Shown: piece by piece, positions 37,844 to 48,900 of the stretch | Numbering within the stretch: the stretch's first letter is position 1 | How the letters are laid out: every line of letters begins with the position of its first letter | Assembly: GCA_022495005.1 (NCBI GenBank) | Contig: JAGYXB010001100.1 | Coordinates: forward strand, 1,488,001-1,552,000 | Origin: Rhyacophila brunnea | Lineage: Eukaryota; Arthropoda; Insecta; Trichoptera; Rhyacophilidae | DNA: 64,000 nt | Direction of reading: 5' to 3' | Position numbers and translations under genes: made by a program | Notes under the pieces: generated by a model | Database searches by the model: none | The model's input: the letters and a program-made list of their open reading frames with translations, nothing else | Told to the model about the DNA's origin: nothing

Positions 37844-38965
37844 CGAGGGTGGGTCAATAATTCCTTAGAAAAAAGCATTAAAACAGTTTTTTTTTTTGTA
37901 TTTTTTTTTTATTTCTCAACATAATCTCCTTGGAGCTCAATACACTTGGTTAGACGTTTCTCAATTTTTTTTAAACCGTCAGAAAAATAAGTTTTCGGAA
38001 GGTCCTCAAAATAAGCATTTGTCCGATCGATGACTTCTTCATTTGAAAAAAAACGTTGTCCACTTAGCCATTTTTTTAAGTTTGGGAAAAGGAAAAAGTC
38101 ACTGGGGGCTAAATCTGGCGAATACGGTGGGTGGTCGACCAATTCGAACTTCAATTCTTCAATTTTAGCCATTGATCGTAAACATGTGTGAACATGTTTA
38201 CGAAACATGTGAACATGTTTTCGCCTTCTTTGGACATGGTTTGCCTTCGCAATCCACTGCTTTGACTGTTCTTTCGTCTCGGGAGTATAGTGGTGTATCC
38301 ATGTTTCATCTACAGTCACAAAGCGACGAAAAAATTCATCCGAATTGTGTTGCATGAGCGACAACAGGGCTTTAGAGGCCACCACCCTATTGCGTTTATT
38401 GTCGACTGTGAGCAAACGCGGCACCCATCTTGCAGAAACTTTTTCATGCCCAATTTGTCATGTAAAATAGAAATGACGCTACCTTTTGAGATCCCTGTAA
38501 CCTCAATTATCTCACTCAACTTTAATCTTCGGTCACCTAACACCATATCGTGGATTTTATTGATCATTTCTGGTGTAGTCACCTCTACAGGACGTCCTGA
38601 GCGTGGTTCATCCTTTGTTGATGTACGACCACGTTTTAAATCATTTAACCAGTTATAAATAGTTGCAAGTGAAGGAGCAGATATGCCGTGAACTAAATCC
38701 AACTCATTTTTTATTTCCTTTGCTGTTAACCCTTTATATTAAAATGTTTAATAACAGCTCTAAACTCAATTTTCTCCATTTTCCATTTTTCCATTTTCCA
38801 CAAGCAATTTTTTTTAAATGTACGAGAAACACACAACAACCCGACCAATCTGATTGAAACTTCGCAGCATACTGAATCGGTAGTGCCGCTGCATGAAAAC
38901 AAACCGCTTACAGTACTAGTCGCGCCACCTGTCGGCTTTTCTAAGGACTTATTGACCCACCCTCG
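37844..38965 (-). mobile_element. mariner element, 1122 bp, TA duplication
   Basis: The ends CGAGGGTGGGTCAATAA and its complement (with TTCCTTAGAAAA / TTTTCTAAGGA just inside) form about 30-bp terminal inverted repeats flanked by TA (37842-37843 and 38966-38967). The insertion splits a dispersed repeat whose other two copies hold the unoccupied site. At 1122 bp it is shorter than the roughly 1.3 kb usual for mariner, in line with an internal deletion in the transposase. Confidence 0.93.
37909..38779 (-). pseudogene. mariner transposase, inactive
   Basis: Translation starts at MEKIEFRAVIKHFNIKG (ATG at 38779), shifts frame near 38735, carries on with DLVHGISAPSLATIYNWL and the helix-turn-helix segment, and shifts again near 38427 into RLLTVDNKRNRVVASK. 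The first catalytic Asp is in VTVDETWIHHY and the last in PPYSPDLAPSDFF. The block that normally carries the second catalytic Asp (HDNA-type motif) is missing and replaced by a short CATGT-rich filler (38185-38235). With two frameshifts and this deletion it cannot make an active enzyme. Confidence 0.9.
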
Positions 38966-41772
38966 TATCTTGCAATTATTTATTTTTAATTGCCCGATCA
39001 ATAAACAATTTTTATTCGTCCTTGATATTCTCAAGGATTGATTTATGATTTGCCACAACTTGATACACACAATTTGATACAACTTTACTGTCCTAGGACC
39101 TAGAATACAAAATACATACCTACTGCTTTATTGCCTTCGTTAATCCTCAGTCCATCAACTTTGAAAGTCTCCGCTGCTGGATTCTAATATTTTTTTGTTT
39201 TCTTTAATTTCCACTAGCCATGTTGAATTGGATTTATTAAATTAAATAAAATGCATGCACTCGTCTTCACTGACACTATTGCTAAGGCGAGCATCAGCTG
39301 AATCTAACAATTAATTGTAACCAATAACAAACATAGCCTCCGATGATAACAAAATTTATCGGCTGCAGTGCCATTGACATTTAATTTATATTTAAGTACC
39401 TACTGTAATTAATATGGTTCTTCCAGGACATTTTTTCAGTTACCTATCTACAACAGCCTACCTACTTTCAACAGGCACCCTTCGTCACTGCTATTTCCAT
39501 TTTTTTTCAAATTGAGTAACCGCCATGTCAATGACATGGCAAAAGATACCGCGTGTTCAATCGTTATATGGTTCGGACTTTATTTGAACATAATAAAACG
39601 AAATCATGTAAATAGTATTAAAAAAAAACTGTTAACGTGATCAAGTATGCTTGTATCCCACGCTTTACCTGTCACACGTACATGACGTGATAGTTTCTTA
39701 TCTAGGGACAACACCGTTATCAATTTATCATTACGGCCATGTTTGCGCCCAGCACTTGGCTTATCCAAATTTATTGCTACATATTTTTAAACACCAGTTT
39801 ACGCAATTTTTATATAACCTGGAACATCTTCACCTTTACATAATATTATTTCGAACGTATTGTTTGGATAATGTTAAAGCAGATAGGTACCTACTGACAA
39901 TCTGTTATGTATTTTGACTGAAGCATTTACTTATTTATATATTTCAGAGTATTGGAAGTAAATGCAACAGAATCCCAAAGTGCCTATAATCCAGGAATTT
40001 GGTAGTTTTATCTAGAAAGTTTTGCGGGGGTTTTGTTACACCTTTATGTATTTTGGGGGGTGGTTTCGGGTGGGGTGGGAGTGATTTGCAAAGAGCCTAC
40101 TGCGCGACAGTAAGAAAAAACTACGCCTTCGTTTTTAAAGCGCCGGAACACATATTGTCTTTCTCTCACTACTGCGAGAAATTGAAAAAAGAAAAAACCC
40201 TATTTCAATTTCTTAGTACCTAAGTATAATAAATGTGAGAGTGTGTGTTTTGTATCAGTTGGGAATGTTATAGTGGACGAAACAGGTTCCTTGTGGCAGA
40301 GGCCCGGTAAATCGCGATTACCGAATACTGTCAGACACATGACGCGCTCAAACGCCAGTAAAGCCACAATTCGCAATGCTAAAAAAATAACTTTGGTCGA
40401 CTCGATTATGGCGAAATCTGCCGCACAACGACCGAAAGAGTAGATATCGCGAAAAAAGAAACTGCATACGATCGTGCCCCCCACATCTAGAAGCGGGCCC
40501 CCAGGCCAGGATCTTTAGCGGGTGCATCTACCTATCGCTACGGTTAAGGGCAGTGTTATGCTCTACTGTAGTGTATCTCAATTTTTACACGGGAATTATC
40601 ATTTAAGTATACTTATCACTCATTATATAACATCAAATTGCAACGCACAACCATTTTTTTTCTCAATATTTTACAGTCCTGAAGCAAAGTAGTTTTTAGT
40701 ATTAAAGTAAATATGTGATGTGTGTTCATCTCTTTTAGCTGGTCGACCCGCCACTCTGGGCCCCTTCTGTGCCAGAGCCCCCAGGCTAGAGCCGTGTCAG
40801 CCCTCCCATGTGGGGGCTATACATAAGATAAAAAAAAACTATCAAATTTAATGTGAACGTGAGCAAAACAATATGTTCCATTTCTAGTGCGTGTGGTCGC
40901 CACATTTGGGCGGTGTTTTGTGTAATATAGATACCTACTAGCCGAAGTACTCGGCTTTGCACGAGGTATGCATAAAATACATATATCTTACTTAAAAAAA
41001 ACAATAATACCTAATTAATTAGATTTTTATCATATCTGTATCTAGGCATACAACATGTCAAAACGAGTATAATCCTGACAGTCAAGTTGGTTAAACAAAA
41101 TAAATTAAATTCGAATCCGAAATATGCAAACTTTATCCTGTCTTGAAATTTCAAAATTAGAATTGGTTGGAAAAGTTATTTGATCAAATAAACTTTGTAT
41201 TTTTTATATGTATGCCATTTGGGTCTAAGTAAGAAAATGAAATCAAACAAACATATTTTGACTTTTATAATATAAACTTTTATAAGTATAATATAATTAT
41301 TATAAATCTGAAATTTCGTTTTATGGCAATATTTTGGGCTCGAGATGTTTACGAATTTCTAAATATAAATAAATTCCCGGTAAAATAATATTATTTTTGT
41401 AAACTTCCTGTGAATTTAGTCTAATCAAGTCCTTACAAAGTGTGTAGGTATCTAAACGTATTTATTCAATGATAAACAATTTAATATTTAAAATTTTACA
41501 TGATACCAATGATTGTATTATCAATATTATCAAATTATCATGTTTGCAGTTAATACTATTTTTTTTAACTGGCTCTTGGTGACAAATTCAACCCTCCATG
41601 AGTCATGTTAAATTACTAGTCTGTCAATAACAAGGTGTGTTACATGATTTTTTATCGTTTTTGTTTAAAACCTGTTTTTACAATAATTATTGAAGATACT
41701 GATATTCCACGGGAAAAAGCAAATCGTATCTACTACAGTTGCTTCATGCATTCAATTATTTATTGTATTGAT

Positions 41773-41865
41773 TTAGGGGTCATCCATAAATGACGCCAAA
41801 CTTCGTCGTTGGGATAGGGGAGGTTAAAAAATCTGAAAATCACATCATTTATGGATGAACCCTAA
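41773..41865. mobile_element. Very short MITE (93 bp)
   Basis: TTAGGGGTCATCCATAAATG is mirrored by CATTTATGGATGAACCCTAA. Ends of the form TTAGGG.TCATCCATAAAT are widespread in insect MITEs. Almost nothing is left between the arms. Confidence 0.6.
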
Positions 41866-41934
41866 CTTATTAAGTACCGACAGCGTATTTAATATAAATG
41901 GTAGGTATGTATAAGAAGGATGCAGACTAGAGTG

Positions 41935-42175
41935 TGCATGTATGGGTGAAATGGCAGTGGGTTGGACATGTCGCTCGGCAAGTGGACTAACGCTGGTCAA
42001 AATCTGTCATACAGTGGTATCCAAGGGGTACTAAACGCCCTAATACCAGCTGGATAGACGAACTTATTAAGTCTGGTGGATGTACGGGGCAGCCAAGAAC
42101 TAGGGACGAAGTAGAGTTGAGGGAGCTAGGGAAGGTGTTCATCCAGCAGTGAATCGACCCCGGCTGATGATCATA
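41935..42175 (+). mobile_element. Non-LTR retrotransposon tail, same family as 61808-62197
   Basis: The plus strand encodes WVKWQWVGHVARQ, SVIQWYPRGTKRP, SWIDELIKSGG and ELRELGKVF with stops between them, and ends GACCCCGGCTGATGATCA, matching the end of the copy near the piggyBac element. It is a 5'-truncated, decayed insertion in the region upstream of the l(2)gl exons. Confidence 0.75.
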
Positions 42176-42737
42176 AGAATTATGCTTGTTGACAGTTACT
42201 GTACTTTGTACTTACACATAAGAGAGAGTTCTCGAGTCCAGAATCCCCCCTCCCCCGTTCTGGAATGGAAAAAAAATCATAAATTATTTAAGTGAATGGA
42301 ATATCACTTTCCGCAGCGGAAAACTTGTGTGAATTAATTAATATTGCATTGCGTCATGTTTAAAAGACAGTAGAGCACCGGGCGGAAGACGAACCACGTG
42401 TACATGATTGGTAAATACTTGTTGGTGCGACTGGTCAGTGAGCATACCACCAGTGGTTGTAGTTGCAGGCATTCATTGTTGGAACCAAAGAGTGGATTGC
42501 CTAGGCATGGGGAATTTACATGGGAAAGTGCAGGGGTCTGCGGTGGGAATGACAATGAATACAGTTGCACCGGTTTTAAGTATGACTTTCTGAATTCCGT
42601 AGGGCATATTAGAGATATTTTTTGAAATGAAGCACCAATATTCTTTTGTCAGATCTGAATGGCCACCATTTTCGACGTTTGAATTCAATATGTTGTATTG
42701 TCATGATTGTTGACCGTGTTATTTTCTTTGTTTCCAG

Positions 42738-42915
42738 ACAGTCCAACATGGCTTCCCTAACAAACCCATGGCGTTGGCGTGGGACCCGCTTCTGCGGCTG
42801 ATGGCAATCGGCACAGCGTCAGGCGCTATCAAAGTGTTCGGCAGGCCGGGAGTCGAGTTCTATGGCCAGCACACAAATGGCGAGATCGCCGTCACACAGA
42901 TTATCTTCCTACCAG
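42738..42915 (+). CDS. l(2)gl: l(2)gl exon a: start of first propeller
   Basis: The acceptor is tttccag and the donor gtgaga. The exon opens in phase 0 with TVQHGFPNKP and encodes the first WD40 strand set, including LRLMAIGTASGAIKVFGRPG and FYGQH, the best-conserved N-terminal stretch of Lgl. Lgl proteins usually carry a few dozen residues before this point (a start-proximal basic peptide), so one short upstream coding exon is missing from what I can see. It ends one base into a Gly codon (LP-G) completed by the next exon. Confidence 0.95.
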
Positions 42916-45900
42916 GTGAGAACTTAGTGGTTCTTCTTTCTTTCTTGTTTTGTCATTTCTATTCTCTGACCCATCCGCCATAATAGGAGATTTTGAAAAA
43001 ATGATGTTACTCTGTCACTGTATTGACCAACGAACACCTGGCAGTTCTGATAGTAAAGTTCCGTTTACATGGTTCAGTTTTGACGATCATCGCGGAGGAA
43101 TCATCCACAGTGACCCGTGTAAACGCACATTCATCAACGAATCATTGAAAGTGATCATCCGAAATCACAAGTGAATGAAGTTGAACTTGTTCTACTTTGG
43201 ATCATTTATTGATCACTGCGGATGATTTCGCGCATGCGCACACGCCACGCATGTGGACTGCTTCTACCTAAAATAAAGAGAAGTTTATGATTGTTGCAGA
43301 GACTCATGTTGATATTGTGTTTTCACATTCCAATGGTGCGCAAGAAACGGATCAATATTCCGTAAATTGCACATTATGTATTTCAATAAACTTTTGTCAT
43401 AATATCATCATTCGTTGCGCGGCAGCCCGGGGATAGCCCCAGCCTCCTCAAGTAGTTTATCCACTGCGATCCTCCTCCAATCCGGGATTACAATCGCTCA
43501 TACATCCTCCATAATTTGGGTCTCTCAACATTAAAAATATTCCAGGCCAGTCGGCCCAGGTCCACTCGTTGTTTATGCTTTGGATTATGTTGGGTTCCTA
43601 CGCCTGTATTCTTTGCTCCAAATATCGTTCAAAGGATATATGACTGGCCTCAGCAGTATTTTGTATATCTGAATTTTTGTGGTCGAAGATAGCATTTTTA
43701 ATTTCAGATGTTTACGAAATCCAAAGTAACAATTGTTGGGACAATAATTATTATAGTATACAAAACTTCAATGTAAAGACCAACAATTGCATTGCGCAAT
43801 TGTATTGATCATTATTTAGTTAATCTATTGAAGGTTTGTGCAATATATTATGCCAATTTATTGACATTTCATTGAAACACATTATCCACCATCCATAGAA
43901 ACCAGTGGCAAAGACTCCATACTAGGCGATTATTTAAAGCCTATACCTTCTAAAGAAAAATATTTTTTAATTGCATATTGACATATTTATATACTTAATC
44001 ACTTCATTATTTTATGTTATATAAAAATAATTTATTTTGCCAACGAGAGATGTCGTATATGTACGAATGTATTACAGTATTACACAGTTTACAAAACTGC
44101 AAGGTATTAAAAAATATACCACAGCGCGCCGTAAATAAATAATAAACGCCGCGACTTCTCAACGTAAATAAATCTCCGATTATGTGTGAAATGAGTCTGA
44201 ATTTTTTTCGTTTGGACTTTACGTCTCGTAACCTCAGCAAGTCTGCTGATTTGAACGAAATAAGGTAAGCTCCTATCGCAGAGCCTAAAACATTCGCGCA
44301 TAATAATGTTGTCACGACTGCGCACTTTGTCCAAAATCATTAATAATTAGATAATTAAAAAAATTATTTCAGCGGCGTTTAATCGAATATTAATAAATAA
44401 GTAAGTATAGATTGTTTTTATAAATAAAAATAAATTTTATCTAATGATTTTTGATGGGTATACATGTTTTGAAAAATACGTAATTTAAACACATCGCTCA
44501 TTTTTATGTCGTCAATGAGTTTTTGAAGTTTCATTGAATTAGTGTGTCGTTGTTATTTACTAGTGTGTACCTATGCATTAGTAGTAAATATCGTACTATT
44601 GTCGTAAGTATACCTGACAAGTGTGCTCTTTTTATCAGATCTCCACAGCCTACATCTTTCCAAAAGTCGCCCTTCGCCTCTGATAGATACTATTTTTCGG
44701 CTTGAGGGATACTGTACATATTATTTATAATAAAATATTTCTTGATAATAAATTACTCTGCAAAGAAAAAAAAATATTTTTGTCAAAATGATTGGGGAGT
44801 GCAGCTTTATGGTATTTCACCTAGGGGCTGTACCTAAGTCTTTTGGGACAGGATCAACCCATAATTATTGTAAAAATACATCAAAATTTTGTCGATATTT
44901 GGGTATGATTTAGTATTGGTTTTCTTTAATTAAATCTCTTAACAAACATGATATATTTTTAGGCACGGGGCGGCTGGTTTCCCTGTGCGACGACAACTCC
45001 TTGCACCTGTGGGAGACGGCGAGTGAAAGTTCCCTGGTGGAGGTGGGGTTGCAGGCCCTCGAAGGCAAGCTCAAGCGAATTTCCAATATATGCACGGAGG
45101 CCTCCGGAGACCACCTGCTACTGGGAACGGAAGGCGGCAACATCTACCTGCTCGATCTGGCCACCTTCACAATGAGCGATAATATTATTTACCAGGATGT
45201 TGTCATGCAAAAGTGAGTAGCATAATATGACTTCTGACGTTTTTATAAATATGTCTATTTCCTAAGGCAATATTAGTAGTCTCTTTTTTCGAGGCTGTCT
45301 TCTTTTTTGTTAAATAGAGATTGGGCCAAGACGTAATCCATCCATTCAAAAGTGGATTGATAATTCTTTATTTTTTAAGTGATATAAAATTACTATTTCT
45401 TTTCCAGATGGGTCATATTTTTACACATTTATTTCAATTTCTTCAAAGAATTACATTTAACTCTAGTCAATTTGAATTCATTTTAGTATGTACCAACTAT
45501 TACAGTGGTGGCAAACCTATGACACGATGATTGAGATGATTTTGCGTGGCACGCGAATGATTTATTGTTTAGAGAAAAAATAGCTGTATACTAATAAGTA
45601 ATGATAGATCGCATTGTATAAAATTAGCAGGCAAATACTCTTCAAGAATAAGCATTATGTTTAATGTAAATATATAATTGCATAGGTCGGTCCTTAGGCT
45701 TTATGCGTCACATATAATATTATCACACTGACCTTATCAGGTGGCGTGGGAAGCCGCGCTGCGAACCTCTGATTTTGATCGATTTACAATGCTTGAGACC
45801 ACTGTTGCGAGAGAATGCTTTGTTTGATCGGAGCAATTCTGGTGTAAATTTGTGCGTTAAGTATCAAACTAAGTAATACATTACCTAATACTCAAGAACT

Positions 45901-48900
45901 CAATAATATTTTTTGAATTTTTTTATAGAATTGTTGTACCTAACTATTTTTTCATTTCTCTTTGAAAAACTGCTCGGCACGTCAGAGAGTCCAAACATAA
46001 TATTAGGGAAATTTTGGCACGCGTACGTGAAAAGGTTCGCCATACCTGAACTATTATATTGATTTTATAATATAATGACAGTTACTACCCCTGTTACAGA
46101 AATTTCAATTGTAATATAATATAAAATTATAACATTGTATTTTATGGTTTCCAGCTGTCCAGAAGATTATAAACTGACCCCTGGCGCAGTGGAGTGCATC
46201 AGTGAGCACCCGACCAAGTCCCACCTGCTGCTGATTGGCTACAACCGAGGCCTCATGGTGGTGTGGGACCGTCAGGCTAGCCGCGCACAGAACACCTTCG
46301 TCTCCAACCAACAGCTCGAGAGCGTCTGCTGGAATGAAAACGGTAACCTAACTTTATTTGCAATATCGATTTAATGCAACAGGTGTTGTTTAACATGTTT
46401 TGAGAAAATTTAAGTTTGTAGATGCACATTCATTGAAAAAATGTACATATTTATTAAATTAACACAATATTATCTATTTGGATGAGACAATATTATCTTG
46501 ATATATAGGCGTAATACAGGCAACTGTTTTGTGTATAAAAACTAGACATACAATATCTGCACGCTATCCCAATGATATAGTTTATGTCACTAAGAGTTTA
46601 CGCTATATTTATTTGGTCTACAGTACTAATAGTGCGATTCCACAAATTCTTTAATGCGGTTGAATTTCTTGGCATAGAATAATTTATATTTTGGTCTTTA
46701 GCGTATTGAAAGATGGCGATCATTTCGTATCAAATCCATGTTCATTCAGGGTTCATCTTGGGGAAATCGGCATATATATATAATTGATTGAATGAATCTA
46801 AAATTGTGTTCAATGACAGTTGGACAATAATATGGTATATAAACATAGCGTGAACTTCGTGTTTTGACAGAAAATATGATGTAGTTAAGAGTGATAAGCG
46901 AGAGAAAACGATGCAATAGACTTCATGTAAGAGCAACCCTCTAATTCGTGCGCTGTAGAATAAATCGCAACCTGTGAAATTTCTAAGTTAAGGTCTATAA
47001 GTTTACCACAAATAAATCTGAAATGCAGAATTGCAGCTAATTTAATCATTAGCATTAGTAACCCTTTTTTTATCATCACTTTCATATTTAGGGCTTTGTC
47101 TATTTAAACCTAAACAATGAACAATTAATGATATTTTAGTAATATTTTTTTATAATTTTTACAGGTACCGAATTCACATCATCACACAATGACGGCTCAT
47201 ACATGACATGGGAACTGGCGATAAACCCGGATAAGCCCTTCCGAGACCCCGTCACACCCTACGGGCCCTTCCCTTGCAAAGCCATCACGAAGCTGGTGCA
47301 GCGGTCCAGCCAGTCCGATGATAACGTCACCATATTTGCAGGTCAGATCTCTTTACATAGTCGAGATGGTAAAACATGAAGTCTTGTTCTATTGAATCCG
47401 GTTTCTGTTACTTCGATATATTGCACCGTCGCAACTAAACTGCCACAATCCAAAAAATGTCAAACAGAGAAAATCAGGTTTGAAGTTTTTACGTTTCGCA
47501 TTTTTGTACTGTGTTTTTGAAATATGTTTTTGACTTGAATTTGATGACTTAGAGATATGAAATTTTCGGTACATATACTATGAACGATAGACAATGAAAA
47601 GTAGTAATTAACTCAAAACACGTAAATTTGGACTTGTGGCGGTTTAGTTGCGAGGGTACGATATATGTATAAGGTTATTCTAAATCACAGATTAATGGCT
47701 TATCCCACGGGTTACAACGTGTTTTATAGGGAGTTACCAAGTAAACTGACAAAAATATTGACTTGATATAATTTTATTTACGTATGTATTTACGTGACAT
47801 TCACGAAGTAATTACTTTTATTTTTCTATATCACTATCCCTACATCGTGGTCTTAATTCGGAACTCTCGATTAACCTCGCCGACTGAATAAAGAACTCAC
47901 CTGAAACAGGAATAAACAGTTTCAGTATAAAATTTTATAAAACTGCAGTTATCAAAAAGCATTGACATCCACTAAATTGTCACACAACCAAAAGCTAGTT
48001 GGCTGCAATTTAGTATAATAAACACTGGCCAAATTCCAAGAAGGCAAGTCGGGATGGTAATAGGTGTCGATACTTGGGTTATTTGGATTTGACCCGTCAC
48101 CGAGAACGATCGAACATTATCGCTTGCCAAGTTTAAATCTGCTTGAATATTATAAGCTCATTACACTGTACTATACTTTTTCAACCGGCCCTCGTAGTCC
48201 AGTGTGTAAGGCACTGGCGTTTCATCCGGGGGCTACTGGTTCGATTACTGGTCTTCTATGTGATTTTCTCAAGTCTATTAATTTTAGTGTTGCTCTGAGT
48301 TGCCGTGTTTCTTTTTCAGGTGGCATGCCCAGATCATCGTATTCCGATAAATATACCGTGACAGTTATGCAGGATGAGAAACATGTCGTCTTCGACTTTA
48401 CAAGCAGGGTAAGAAAATTTAACCTCTAACAATACTTTATAAAGGCAATCTTAGTGTCGCCAATTACATCCTATTCGACCGAATGTATTCGGTATATGAC
48501 TACCAGACATACTAAAAATTACCTCATTTTCAATCGATCTATACTCCGGACTCGATACTGAATAACAGTATTTTAATATATAGAAAAGATTTACATATTC
48601 TTATTACAGATAGTTACATCTTTCAATTACTGTATCAGCATATTTCTGTGAACAACAATAATTGGAATTTAAATTCGAATTCCATCAAGTACTCTCAGTC
48701 AATAGTATTAATTAGGTGTTATAAACATACCACATAAGCGTGAAGTTCGATAGTTTTGACAGAAAATATGACGTAGTTAGAGCGACGCTGAGCGAAAGAA
48801 AACAATGCTTCATGTAAGAGCAGAAATAATAACGGTATTAATAATTAAAATTACCCTATGTAATTCGTGTGCAGTAGAAGAAATCTCAATCTGCACAATT

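Larger units (their letters stand above)
37384..38990 (-). repeat. Dispersed repeat D1, copy 3, split by mariner
   Basis: It runs from ACCACGTTTTTCTTAGCTCG at about 37388 to GTTCTTTTTA at 37843, then resumes after the mariner element as TATCTTGCAATTATT at 38966. Its left end abuts a truncated hAT-like MITE. Confidence 0.8.
38991..42737. other. Gene-free stretch upstream of the first visible l(2)gl exon
   Basis: It contains a D2-like edge (39455-39505), a G-rich run (40040-40085), the 93-bp MITE and the non-LTR tail. A less AT-rich block at 42360-42600 has frames on both strands and no recognisable family. Pyrimidine-rich sequence leads into the exon a acceptor at 42737. Confidence 0.45.
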
